A DNA stretch of 64,000 nt from Pantoea sp. Cy-639 (GCF_011752525.1 NZ_VWXI01000005.1:186001-250000); one strand, 5' to 3'; shown: positions 1 to 8,171, numbered from the stretch's first letter. Program-made: numbers and translations. The notes: a model not told the origin generated them from the letters alone.

Positions 1-1
1 C

Positions 2-1624
2 CTGGACACCTCGGCCTACGGCGAGGGCTTCCTGGTCAACGCGGTGATCATCTTCATTTCCGGCGTGCTGCGGGCCCTGGCCATGGGCCTGGTGCTGTAC
101 CTGGTCTATCACTGGCTGCTGACCAAGCCACTGTCGAAGATCATCGAGCATCTCACCCAGATCAACCCCGATCGCCCCAGCCAGCACCAGATCCCGCTGC
201 TCAAGGGCCATGAACGCAACGAACTGGGCATCTGGGTCAACACCGCCAACCAGTTGCTGGCCTCCATCGAGCGCAACACCCATCTGCGCCACGAGGCGGA
301 AAACAGTCTGCAGCGCATGGCCCAGTACGACTTCCTCACCGGCCTGCCCAATCGCCAGCAACTGCAGCAGCAACTGGACAAGATCCTCGTCGACGGTGGT
401 CGCCTGCAGCGCCGGGTGGCGGTGCTGTGCGTGGGTCTGGACGACTTCAAGGGCATCAACGAGCAGTTCAGCTACCAGGTCGGCGACCAGTTGCTGCTGG
501 CCCTGGCCGACCGCCTGCGCGCCCACAGCGGACGCCTCGGCGCCCTGGCCCGACTGGGCGGCGACCAGTTCGCCCTGGTCCAGGCCAACATCGAGCAGCC
601 CTATGAAGCCGCCGAGCTGGCCCAGAGCATTCTCGACGACCTCGAGGCCCCCTTCGACCTCGACCATCAGCAGATCCGCCTGCGCGCCACCATCGGCATC
701 ACCCTGTTCCCCGAGGACGGCGACAGCACCGAGAAGCTGCTGCAGAAGGCCGAGCAGACCATGACCCTGGCCAAGGCCCGCTCGCGCAACCGCTACCAGT
801 TCTATATCGCCAGCGTCGACAGCGAGATGCGCCGCCGCCGCGAGCTGGAGAAAGACCTGCGCGAAGCGCTGCCGCGCAACCAGCTGTACCTGGTCTACCA
901 GCCACAGATCAGCTACCGCGATCACCGCGTGGTGGGCGTCGAGGCATTGCTGCGCTGGCAGCACCCGGAGCTGGGCATGGTCCCGCCGGACCAGTTCATC
1001 CCGCTGGCCGAGCAGAACGGCAACATCATCGCCATCGGTGAATGGGTACTCGACCAGGCCTGCCGCCAGTTGCGCGAATGGCACGACCTGGGCTTCGGCG
1101 AACTGCGCATGGCGGTCAACCTGTCCACCGTGCAACTGCACCACAACGAACTGCCACGGGTGGTCAACAACCTGCTGCAGGCCTACCGCCTGCCGCCACG
1201 CAGCCTCGAACTGGAGGTCACCGAGACCGGCCTGATGGAAGACATCAGCACCGCCGCCCAGCATCTGCTGAGCCTGCGTCGCTCCGGCGCACTGATCGCC
1301 ATCGACGACTTCGGCACCGGCTACTCGTCACTTAGCTACCTGAAGTCGCTGCCCCTGGACAAGATCAAGATCGACAAGAGCTTCGTCCAGGACCTGCTCG
1401 ACGACGACGACGATGCCACCATCGTTCGCGCCATCATCCAGCTGGGCAAGAGCCTGGGCATGCAGGTCATCGCCGAAGGCGTGGAGACCGCCGAGCAGGA
1501 GAGCTACATCATCGCCCAGGGCTGCCACGAAGGTCAGGGCTACCACTACAGCAAGCCGCTGTCGGCGCGCGAGCTGACCCACTTCCTCAAGCAGGCGCAA
1601 CGCAACCAGGTTTCCGTGCTGTAA
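2..1624 (+). CDS. bifA: BifA-type c-di-GMP phosphodiesterase (GGDEF-EAL), 5' end missing
   Basis: The reading frame is open from base 2, so the protein begins upstream of the window; the GTG at 44 is internal. Visible from the N-terminus are a hydrophobic segment (about bases 44-130), a HAMP-like linker, a GGDEF domain and an EAL domain. The GGDEF signature is GGDQF (bases 557-571), which should be catalytically inactive. The EAL signature is intact (EALLRW from 941), as are the DDFGTGYSSL and AEGVE motifs, so the protein should degrade c-di-GMP. GGDQF plus an active EAL, next to the imelysin cluster, matches P. aeruginosa BifA (PA4367), an inner-membrane enzyme that promotes swarming and biofilm dispersal. 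The BifA assignment rests on domain signature and synteny; the enzyme class is very secure. Confidence 0.9.
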   Translation: MDTSAYGEGFLVNAVIIFISGVLRALAMGLVLYLVYHWLLTKPLSKIIEHLTQINPDRPSQHQIPLLKGHERNELGIWVNTANQLLASIERNTHLRHEAENSLQRMAQYDFLTGLPNRQQLQQQLDKILVDGGRLQRRVAVLCVGLDDFKGINEQFSYQVGDQLLLALADRLRAHSGRLGALARLGGDQFALVQANIEQPYEAAELAQSILDDLEAPFDLDHQQIRLRATIGITLFPEDGDSTEKLLQKAEQTMTLAKARSRNRYQFYIASVDSEMRRRRELEKDLREALPRNQLYLVYQPQISYRDHRVVGVEALLRWQHPELGMVPPDQFIPLAEQNGNIIAIGEWVLDQACRQLREWHDLGFGELRMAVNLSTVQLHHNELPRVVNNLLQAYRLPPRSLELEVTETGLMEDISTAAQHLLSLRRSGALIAIDDFGTGYSSLSYLKSLPLDKIKIDKSFVQDLLDDDDDATIVRAIIQLGKSLGMQVIAEGVETAEQESYIIAQGCHEGQGYHYSKPLSARELTHFLKQAQRNQVSVL

Positions 1625-1685
1625 CCCCCGCCAGCCTTGACGATGCAGCGCAAACGGGCGTTTACATGAAATGCGCGCCCGCCTC

Positions 1686-1715
1686 TTTACAGCAAATGCA
1701 AATCTTTCGCATGAT
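1686..1715 (+). promoter_or_regulatory. Candidate promoter with overlapping Fur box for the imelysin gene
   Basis: A -35-like TTTACA (1686-1691) and a -10-like CATGAT (1710-1715) are separated by 18 bases. The spacer is almost filled by GCAAATGCAAATCTTTCGC (1692-1710), which matches the 19-base Fur consensus at 13 of 19 positions by eye. A Fur dimer there would block RNA polymerase when iron is plentiful. The site lies about 60 bases before the ATG of the first imelysin gene. This is inference from motif similarity; the -10 match is weak. Confidence 0.45.
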
Positions 1716-1772
1716 GTCTCGGTTTCGCGTGCCGCTGCGCACGGTCCTCCCACACGACGCAGGAAACCAACA

Positions 1773-3104
1773 ATGATTCGAATGCCTCTGGCCTCCGCCA
1801 GTCTGCTGGCCATCGCCATCGCCCTCGCCGGTTGCGGCGAAGGCAAGGACGGCAAGGCTGCCGCTCCGCAAGCCCAGGCACCTGCCGCCGCCAGCGCCAC
1901 GGCGCCGGGGGCTGTCGACGAAGCGGCCGGCAAGGCCGTGGTCAAGCATTACGCCGAGATGGTCCATGCCGTGTACAGCGACGCGCTGAGCACCGCCAAG
2001 CAGTTGCAGAGCAGCATCGACGCCTTCCTCGCCAACCCCAACGACCAGACGCTGCAAGCGGCCAAGGACGCCTGGGTCGCCGCGCGCGTACCGTACCTGC
2101 AGAGCGAGGCGTTCCGCTTCGGCAACACCATCATCGACGACTGGGAAGGCCAGGTGAACTCCTGGCCGCTGGACGAAGGCCTGATCGACTATGTCGACAA
2201 GAGCTACGAGCACGCCCTGGGCAACCCGGCAGCCAGCGCCAACATCATCGCCAACACCGAGATCCAGGTGGGCGAGGAGAAGATCGACGTCAAGGACATC
2301 ACCCCCGAGAAACTCGCCAGCCTGAACGAGCTGGGTGGCTCCGAGGCCAACGTCGCCACCGGCTACCACGCCATCGAATTCCTGCTCTGGGGCCAGGATC
2401 TCAACGGCACCGGCCCTGGCGCGGGCAACCGTCCGGCCTCCGACTACCTCGAAGGCAAGGGCGCCACCGGTGGCCACAACGATCGCCGCCGCACCTACCT
2501 CAAGGCCGTCACCGAGCTGCTGGTCAAGGACCTCGAGGAGATGGTCGGCAACTGGGCGCCGAACGTCGCCGACAACTACCGCGCCAGCCTCGAGGCCGAG
2601 CCGGCCAACGATGGCCTGCGCAAGATGCTGTTCGGCATGGGCAGCCTGTCGCTGGGCGAGCTGGCCGGCGAGCGCATGAAGGTCTCGCTGGAGGCCAACT
2701 CGCCGGAAGACGAGCAGGACTGCTTCAGCGACAACACCCACTACTCGCACTTCTATGATGCCAAGGGCATCCGCAACGTCTACCTGGGCGAATACACCCG
2801 TACCGACGGCAGCAAGCTGAGCGGCCCGAGCCTGTCGTCGCTGGTGGCCAAGATCGACCCGGCCACCGACGCCACCCTCAAGGCCGACCTGGAGGCCACC
2901 GAGGCCAAGATCCAGGTGATGGTCGACCACGCGCTCAAGGGCGAGCACTACGACCAACTGATCGCCGCCGACAATCCCGCCGGCAACCAGATCGTGCGCG
3001 ACGCCATCGCCGCGCTGGTCAAGCAAACCGGCGCCATCGAACAGGCCGCAGCCAAGCTGGGCATCGCCAACCTGAACCCGGATACCGCCGATCACGAGTT
3101 CTGA
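1773..3104 (+). CDS. icmP: Imelysin-family lipoprotein (IcmP/IrpA-like)
   Basis: 443-residue protein; the ATG at 1773 follows an AGGA ribosome site and begins a lipoprotein signal with lipobox LAGC at about residues 18-21. An open frame extends upstream, but the signal peptide fixes this start. The imelysin (peptidase M75) domain carries the family GxHxxE motif as GYHAIE at residues 197-202. Members are iron-regulated periplasmic or outer-membrane proteins related to the EfeO iron-binding domain; P. aeruginosa PA4370 was named for insulin-cleaving metalloproteinase activity. It leads a cluster with a di-heme protein, a second imelysin and a DUF1513 protein, and a Fur-like box lies upstream. 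Family membership is firm; peptidase activity versus metal binding cannot be decided from sequence. Confidence 0.88.
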   Translation: MIRMPLASASLLAIAIALAGCGEGKDGKAAAPQAQAPAAASATAPGAVDEAAGKAVVKHYAEMVHAVYSDALSTAKQLQSSIDAFLANPNDQTLQAAKDAWVAARVPYLQSEAFRFGNTIIDDWEGQVNSWPLDEGLIDYVDKSYEHALGNPAASANIIANTEIQVGEEKIDVKDITPEKLASLNELGGSEANVATGYHAIEFLLWGQDLNGTGPGAGNRPASDYLEGKGATGGHNDRRRTYLKAVTELLVKDLEEMVGNWAPNVADNYRASLEAEPANDGLRKMLFGMGSLSLGELAGERMKVSLEANSPEDEQDCFSDNTHYSHFYDAKGIRNVYLGEYTRTDGSKLSGPSLSSLVAKIDPATDATLKADLEATEAKIQVMVDHALKGEHYDQLIAADNPAGNQIVRDAIAALVKQTGAIEQAAAKLGIANLNPDTADHEF

Positions 3105-3122
3105 TCCGTCGTCCACGCACCA

Positions 3123-3150
3123 CGCCCGGCCAAGTGCCGGGCGTTTTCGT
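3123..3150 (+). terminator. Rho-independent terminator after the first imelysin gene
   Basis: A perfect 8-bp stem (3123-3130 with 3136-3143) around a 5-base loop is followed by TTTTCGTTT. It lies 18 bases after the imelysin stop codon, so this gene is probably a separate transcript from the genes downstream. Confidence 0.8.
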
Positions 3151-3240
3151 TTCAGGCTCAGGGACAACGCTTCCCGCTGCCCGCACCCAAGCTTTTCGCT
3201 CACGCTTCGATCATTACAGAACGACCGAGCGAGGCTCTCA

Positions 3241-3723
3241 ATGCTGCAAATTCTGGATGTCTGGGGCGAGGGACGAGTAGTCCAGCACGTGAGCGGCACC
3301 CCACTCATTACTGGCTTTGTTGCCGCCTACAACCTCAACAAGGCCGGTCAACGCATATCCAATGGCGCTTTTGCCGGCCAGACGATCCCCAACCTGATCC
3401 TCGTCTACGAATACGACGCACCAGACTTCCCCATCGACGACCACTCGGTCCCCCATGTCACCCTCATGGGCGCACCGATCACCCTGCATGTGGCAGAGGA
3501 AATGTGTCGGGTGGTCGCCCGACCAGGAAAGATCTACTTGTATGACCCTAACGAAACCGACCGGCGACTGTTCGAATCCGTTGCCTTCTCACAAGGCCTG
3601 TATCCAGAAGGGCGTTTTCTGCCAGAGCAATTGGAACCTCCCTTCAATGAAATCACCTTGCTCGCGGCCTATGTCTACCGTGCTCCCACTCATCCATTGA
3701 CACGCCCCAAAATCTCACTTTGA
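3241..3723 (+). CDS. Hypothetical protein, first gene of an accessory pair
   Basis: 160 residues, not recognised. There is no signal peptide or membrane segment, so it should be cytoplasmic or exported by another route. A stretch near residues 85-103 (AEEMCRVVARPGKIYLYDP) faintly resembles the post-core strand of Rossmann-fold methyltransferases, but the SAM-binding glycine motif at the N-terminus is missing, so no function is claimed. The start ATG has AGG about 7 bases upstream. It is followed 13 bases later by a second small gene in the same direction, presumably an operon. Codon choice looks less GC-biased than in the neighbours, and the pair sits inside a cluster that is contiguous in P. 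aeruginosa, both suggesting later insertion. Confidence 0.6.
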   Translation: MLQILDVWGEGRVVQHVSGTPLITGFVAAYNLNKAGQRISNGAFAGQTIPNLILVYEYDAPDFPIDDHSVPHVTLMGAPITLHVAEEMCRVVARPGKIYLYDPNETDRRLFESVAFSQGLYPEGRFLPEQLEPPFNEITLLAAYVYRAPTHPLTRPKISL

Positions 3724-3736
3724 AAGGAATCGCCAA

Positions 3737-4123
3737 ATGGCCAGCGTCACTTACTTGCGCTCCATCGCCAACAACACGCCCTATACCCTGACCCTGGTCG
3801 ACGGAGAGAACCGCAGCCAGAGTCTGGCCATCGGTGCCCAGCACTCCTGGAACGGCGCCCTCGCAGTCCCATGGATTGGGCGCTCGGGTGAAAACAACAA
3901 AGCTTTGCGACTGATCCTCGGACCTGCAGCTGAGAGCAACATCTGGATGTTCCAGGACTACTGGCAACCTGCACACGAGAACGCTATCAAGTATCTCGCC
4001 GCCTCCACCATGGAGTACGCCAGCGAAGAAGTCATCGAGGTTCCCGGTGATAACCGCGGCGGAGGCAACAAGAACCTGATCGTAAGCCTGGTCAATCGTC
4101 AATTCAGACTACTCATGGCCTGA
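3737..4123 (+). CDS. Hypothetical small protein, second gene of an accessory pair
   Basis: 128 residues, not recognised. AAAGGA lies a few bases before the ATG and the gap to the preceding gene is 13 bases, so co-expression is likely. There is no signal peptide, cysteine or membrane segment. The N-terminal part (NNTPYTLTLVDGE, then QSLAIGAQHSWNGAL) alternates polar and hydrophobic residues, as in beta-sandwich proteins. The middle is rich in Trp and Tyr (NIWMFQDYWQP). A small secreted or carbohydrate-binding beta protein is possible, but that is a guess. Like its partner, it interrupts the imelysin/di-heme cluster. Confidence 0.6.
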   Translation: MASVTYLRSIANNTPYTLTLVDGENRSQSLAIGAQHSWNGALAVPWIGRSGENNKALRLILGPAAESNIWMFQDYWQPAHENAIKYLAASTMEYASEEVIEVPGDNRGGGNKNLIVSLVNRQFRLLMA

Positions 4124-4176
4124 TGGGGACGGCGAAGTCGATTTCATCGAGCAAACGCAAATTGCTCTTATTCAAT

Positions 4177-4228
4177 GATCCTGGGCCTGCTAAGCTTGCA
4201 CGCCGGTTTTTCGCCCATGCCCAGGATC
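4177..4228 (+). promoter_or_regulatory. Inverted repeat that can sequester the DUF1111 ribosome-binding site
   Basis: GATCCTGGGC (4177-4186) and GCCCAGGATC (4219-4228) are perfect 10-bp complements with a 32-base loop. The right arm contains the AGGA that serves the ATG at 4233, so in mRNA the hairpin would mask the Shine-Dalgarno sequence. It could instead be a DNA operator. The pairing is seen; the regulatory role is inferred. Confidence 0.4.
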
Positions 4229-4232
4229 CTCG

Positions 4233-5654
4233 ATGCCCGTGCTTCGCCTAAGCCCACTGCTGCTGGCCCTCGCCCTCGTTGCCTGTGACGACGCCCCGCG
4301 TTTCACCCAGGCCGAGCCCGGCGAAGCCCTCTCCGGTGGCCAGGCGACCGTGCAGCGCAGCGACCGCAATGCCTACTCGCTGCCCTCGGCCAATCTCTCC
4401 CCCGAGCGGCGCCTGGACTTCGCCGTGGGCAACAGCTTCTTCCGCAGCCCCTGGGTAATCGCACCGTCCACCACCACGGCCCGCGACGGCCTTGGCCCGC
4501 TGTTCAACACCAATGCCTGCCAGAACTGCCACGTGCGCGACGGCCGCGGTCATCCACCCGAACCCGACGCCAGCAACGCGGTGTCGATGCTGGTACGCCT
4601 GTCGCTCCCCGACCAGCCCGCCTATGCCCGCGAGATCGAACGTCTCGGCGTGGTCCCCGAGCCGGTCTACGGCACGCAGTTGCAGGACATGGCCATCCCT
4701 GGCGTGCGCCCTGAGGGCAAGGTGCGGGTGAGCTACGACCTGCACAGCGTCACTTTCAACGACGGTCACCAGGTCGAACTGCGCCGCCCGACGCTGCAGA
4801 TCACCCAGCTCGGCTACGGCCCGATGCACCCTGACACCCGTTTCTCCGCCAGGGTCGCCCCGCCGATGATCGGCCTGGGCCTGCTCGAGGCCATTCCCGA
4901 GGCGGCCATCCTCGCCAACGAAGATCCCCACGACCGCAACGGCGACGGCATTCGTGGCCGGGCCAACCGAGTCTGGGACGATGCCCAGGGCAAGGCCGTG
5001 GTCGGCCGCTTCGGCTGGAAGGCCGGCCAGCCCAACGTCAACCAGCAGAACGTGCACGCCTTCTCCGGCGACATGGGCCTGACCACCACCCTGCTGCCCA
5101 AGGATGACTGCACCCCGGCGCAGCTCGACTGCCTGGCCGCGCCCAACGGCGATGGCCAGGGCGGCGAGAAGGAGGTCAGCGACAACATCCTGCGCCTGGT
5201 CACCTTCTACACCCGCAACCTCGGCGTGCCAGCACGTCGCGCCGTTGACGCGCCCCAGGTGCTGGCCGGCAAGACCCTGTTCCACCAGGCCGGCTGCCAG
5301 GGCTGCCACATCCCGCAGTTCACCACCGGCGCCGACAGCCACGAGCCAGAGCTGGCCAACCAGCTGATCCGCCCCTACAGCGACCTGCTGCTGCACGACA
5401 TGGGTCCGGGGCTGGCCGACAACCGCAGCGAGTTCAACGCCAGCGGCCAGGACTGGCGCACCCCGCCACTGTGGGGCATCGGCCTGAGCGAAACCGTCAG
5501 CGGCCACAGCCAGTTCCTGCATGACGGCCGCGCCCGCAACCTGCTCGAGGCCGTGCTCTGGCACGGCGGCGAAGCCCAGGCGGCGCGCGACCGCGTACTG
5601 ACGTTCAACGCCGAGCAGCGCGCCGCGCTGCTGGCCTTCCTGAATTCTCTTTAA
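4233..5654 (+). CDS. DUF1111 di-heme oxidoreductase-like lipoprotein
   Basis: 473-residue lipoprotein with lipobox LVAC near residues 15-18. Two c-type heme motifs are present: CQNCH at residues 96-100 and CQGCH at 355-359. This is the DUF1111 family, usually annotated as di-heme thiol oxidoreductase or putative peroxidase. Family knowledge suggests a periplasmic, MauG/cytochrome c peroxidase-like electron-transfer protein, but no substrate is established. It is followed 19 bases later by the second imelysin gene and then DUF1513, the arrangement of P. aeruginosa PA4371-PA4373. It probably works with the imelysins in periplasmic iron or copper handling. The start is chosen for AGGA 6 bases upstream and the following signal peptide. 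Confidence 0.85.
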   Translation: MPVLRLSPLLLALALVACDDAPRFTQAEPGEALSGGQATVQRSDRNAYSLPSANLSPERRLDFAVGNSFFRSPWVIAPSTTTARDGLGPLFNTNACQNCHVRDGRGHPPEPDASNAVSMLVRLSLPDQPAYAREIERLGVVPEPVYGTQLQDMAIPGVRPEGKVRVSYDLHSVTFNDGHQVELRRPTLQITQLGYGPMHPDTRFSARVAPPMIGLGLLEAIPEAAILANEDPHDRNGDGIRGRANRVWDDAQGKAVVGRFGWKAGQPNVNQQNVHAFSGDMGLTTTLLPKDDCTPAQLDCLAAPNGDGQGGEKEVSDNILRLVTFYTRNLGVPARRAVDAPQVLAGKTLFHQAGCQGCHIPQFTTGADSHEPELANQLIRPYSDLLLHDMGPGLADNRSEFNASGQDWRTPPLWGIGLSETVSGHSQFLHDGRARNLLEAVLWHGGEAQAARDRVLTFNAEQRAALLAFLNSL

Positions 5655-5673
5655 AACGTACAAGGAGCCGGGC

Positions 5674-6738
5674 ATGTTCCGACCCAAACTGTTGTTCACC
5701 AGCCTCGCCGCCCTCGCCCTCGGCGCCTGCTCGCCGCAGGATCCGCAGGCCGTGACCTCGGCCGCCATCGCCAAGCAGGTGATCCTGCCGACCTACAGTC
5801 GCTGGGTCGAGGCCGACCGCCAACTGGCCGCCAGCGCCCTGGCCTATTGCGAAGGCAAGGAGAGCCTGGACACCGCCCGCGCCGACTTCCTCAACGCGCA
5901 AAAGGCCTGGGCCGAGCTGCAGCCGCTGCTGGTCGGCCCGCTGGCCGAGGGCAACCGCGCCTGGCAAGTACAGTTCTGGCCAGACAAGAAGAACCTGGTC
6001 GGTCGCCAGGTCGAGCAGCTGGTAGGCGCCGACAAACCGGTGGACGCCGAGTCGCTGGGCAAGGCCAGTGTCGTGGTGCGCGGCCTGTCGGCCTACGAGT
6101 ACATCCTGTTCGACAGCAAGCCCGACATCGCCAGCGCCGAGCAGAAGGCCCGCTACTGCCCGCTGCTGGTAGCCATCGGCGAACACCAGAAGAACCTGGC
6201 CGAGGAAATCCTCAAGAACTGGAACAGCACCGACGGCATGCTGTCGCAGATGACCAAGTTCCCCAACCAACGCTACGCCGACTCGCACGAGGCGATCGCC
6301 GACCTGCTGCGTGCCCAGGTCACCGGCCTCGACACCCTGAAGAAGAAACTCGGCGCGCCGATGGGCCGCCAGAGCAAGGGCATCGCGCAGCCGCTGCAGG
6401 CGGAGGCCTGGCGCAGCCATTCCTCGCTCAAGAGCCTGGAGGCCTCGCTCAAGGCCGCCGAAGCAGTCTGGCTCGGGGTCGACAACCAGGGCCTGCGCGG
6501 CCTGCTGGGCAAGGACCAGGCGCCGCTGGCGCAGAAGATCGACGATGCCTACGCCAACGCTCTCAAGCTGCTGGCCGGCAACCAGAAGACCCTCGGCGAA
6601 TTGCTCGCCGACGAGCCTGGCCAGCAGACCCTGAACCAGATCTACGACGCCCTCAACAGTGTCCACCGCCTGCACGAAGGCGAACTGGCCAAGGCGTTGA
6701 ACATCCAGCTGGGCTTCAATGCCAACGACGGTGACTGA
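5674..6738 (+). CDS. Second imelysin-family lipoprotein
   Basis: 354 residues with lipobox LGAC (about residues 16-19); a strong AAGGAG lies 6 bases before the ATG. The protein is shorter than the first imelysin, and where that has GYHAIE this one has GLSAYEYILFD: the Gly and Glu are kept but the His is replaced. Imelysins of this subtype are known beside the canonical type, so the two paralogues probably have different ligands or metal sites. It overlaps the next gene by one base (TGATG), so translation is coupled. An envelope protein of the same iron-linked cluster; the exact activity is unknown. Confidence 0.83.
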   Translation: MFRPKLLFTSLAALALGACSPQDPQAVTSAAIAKQVILPTYSRWVEADRQLAASALAYCEGKESLDTARADFLNAQKAWAELQPLLVGPLAEGNRAWQVQFWPDKKNLVGRQVEQLVGADKPVDAESLGKASVVVRGLSAYEYILFDSKPDIASAEQKARYCPLLVAIGEHQKNLAEEILKNWNSTDGMLSQMTKFPNQRYADSHEAIADLLRAQVTGLDTLKKKLGAPMGRQSKGIAQPLQAEAWRSHSSLKSLEASLKAAEAVWLGVDNQGLRGLLGKDQAPLAQKIDDAYANALKLLAGNQKTLGELLADEPGQQTLNQIYDALNSVHRLHEGELAKALNIQLGFNANDGD

Positions 6739-7838
6739 TGATGCTGCGACGCCAGGCCCTGAAACTCGGTAGCGTCCTGCTCAGCGCCCTGACCCTGGGC
6801 GGCTGGAGCCTGTTGCGCAACAAAGGCGGCGAACCCTTGCTGCTCTCGGCGCGTGATGATGGCGACGGCAGGCATTACGCCGTCGGGTTCCGCCTGGATG
6901 GCACCGAGGTGTTCAGCACCCAGGTGGCCCAGCGTTGCCACGCGATCATCAACCACCCCGAGCGGCCCATCGCCCTGTTCGTCGCCCGTCGTCCCGGTAC
7001 CGAGAGCTACCTGATCGACCTGCGCGACGGACGCCTGCTGCAGACCATCGCCTCGCAACCTGGCCGGCACTTCTACGGCCACGCGGTGATCCACAAGGAC
7101 GGCGAGTGGCTGTATGCCACCGAGAACGACACCACCGATCCGGGCCGCGGCGTGCTCGGCGTCTACCGCTTCGACGGCGAACGCCTAGTGCACAGCGGCG
7201 AGATCCCGACCCACGGCATCGGCCCCCATGAACTGGCCTGGCTGCCTGACGGCGAGACACTGGTGGTGGCCAACGGCGGCATTCGTACCGAGGCCGAGAG
7301 CCGGGTCGAGATGAACCTCGACGCCATGGAACCGAGCCTGGTGCTGATGCGCCGCGACGGCACCCTGCTGAGCAAGGAGACCCTGGCCCAGCAGATGAAC
7401 AGCGTGCGTCACCTGGCGGTCGGCAGCGATGGCACCATCGCCGCCTGCCAGCAGTTCATGGGCGGCGCCGAGGAGACCGCCGAGCTGCTGGCGATCAAGC
7501 GCCCGGGCGAACCGTTCAGGGCCTTCCCGGTGCCGGAACGGCAGTTGCAGTCGATGGCCCAGTACACCGCCAGCGTCGCCATCCACAGCGACCTGCGGCT
7601 GGTGGCGCTGACCGCGCCGCGGGCCAACCGGCTGTTCATCTGGGACCTGGACAGCGGTGCGGTGAAGCTCGACGCGCCGATGCCCGACTGCGCCGGGGTC
7701 GGCGCGGTGCAGGACGGTTTCGTCGTCACCTCCGGGCAGGGACGTTGCCGGTTCTACGATTGCCGCAAGACAGAGCTGATCGGCCAGCCGATGAACCTGC
7801 CGTCCGGGTTCTGGGACAACCACCTGCACCTGGCCTGA
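6738..7838 (+). CDS. DUF1513 domain-containing exported protein
   Basis: 366 residues. The N-terminus MMLRRQALKLGS followed by a hydrophobic stretch looks like an export signal; a single Arg pair makes Tat export possible but not clear. The rest has repeated beta-propeller-like blades (HYAVGFRLDG, SYLIDLRDGR, LFIWDLDSG), as in DUF1513 proteins. Family members sit with imelysins and DUF1111 proteins in many proteobacteria. Its start overlaps the imelysin stop by one base; the second ATG at 6741 is an alternative. It probably closes the iron cluster operon. Biochemical function is unknown; a periplasmic scaffold or binding partner is the simplest guess. Confidence 0.82.
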   Translation: MMLRRQALKLGSVLLSALTLGGWSLLRNKGGEPLLLSARDDGDGRHYAVGFRLDGTEVFSTQVAQRCHAIINHPERPIALFVARRPGTESYLIDLRDGRLLQTIASQPGRHFYGHAVIHKDGEWLYATENDTTDPGRGVLGVYRFDGERLVHSGEIPTHGIGPHELAWLPDGETLVVANGGIRTEAESRVEMNLDAMEPSLVLMRRDGTLLSKETLAQQMNSVRHLAVGSDGTIAACQQFMGGAEETAELLAIKRPGEPFRAFPVPERQLQSMAQYTASVAIHSDLRLVALTAPRANRLFIWDLDSGAVKLDAPMPDCAGVGAVQDGFVVTSGQGRCRFYDCRKTELIGQPMNLPSGFWDNHLHLA

Positions 7839-7851
7839 GCGGCAGCAAGCA

Positions 7852-7997
7852 CTAGGGTCTGTACGAAAAGTCTTGAGACGCAGGTCAGGCAAGGCGAAAA
7901 CAGCCGAGGAAGCGGAGTGTACTGGAGTACATGAGCATTCCGAGGCTGTTTTCAACGCAGCATGAACAAGTATCAAGGCTTTTCGTACAGACCCTAG
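7852..7997. mobile_element. MITE-like element with 15-bp terminal inverted repeats
   Basis: About 140 bp with perfectly inverted ends (GGTCTGTACGAAAAG at 7856-7870 and its complement at 7979-7993), flanked on both sides by CTAG (7852-7855, 7994-7997). A second inverted pair lies inside (7896-7905 with 7944-7953). There is no coding capacity. Ends plus a CTAG or TA target duplication suggest a non-autonomous relative of an IS5-superfamily insertion sequence. CTAG is itself palindromic, so the exact border (CTAG or TA) is ambiguous. Confidence 0.65.
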
Positions 7998-8065
7998 CGC
8001 GGGGCAAGCCCGCTCCCACGCCTGGCAGCAGTGAGATTGCGTGGGAGCGGGCTTGCCCCGCGATA
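7998..8065. repeat. REP pair (REPIN) of the GCGGGGCAAGCCCGC type
   Basis: GCGGGGCAAGCCCGCTCCCA directly after the MITE-like element is repeated in inverse orientation ending near 8064, with a loop of about 25 bases. This is the common Pseudomonas REP sequence in its paired form. It fills the gap between the DUF1513 gene and the RND pump operon. Confidence 0.75.
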
Positions 8066-8171
8066 ATGCCTCCTCCCCTTTTCGCAAAAACCGACAATAC
8101 TTTCCTCCATTGCACGTGGGCCGGATCGCCCGTGGTCGTGCCCGAAAAACTCGCCGCCAGGGAACCGGACC

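Noticed and set aside
3241..3723. Assignment of the first islet gene as a SAM methyltransferase
   Set aside because: Only a short late motif is vaguely similar; the SAM-binding glycine loop is absent.
7996..8065. REP array considered as a CRISPR remnant
   Set aside because: Only two inverted, not direct, copies, no regular spacers and no cas genes.
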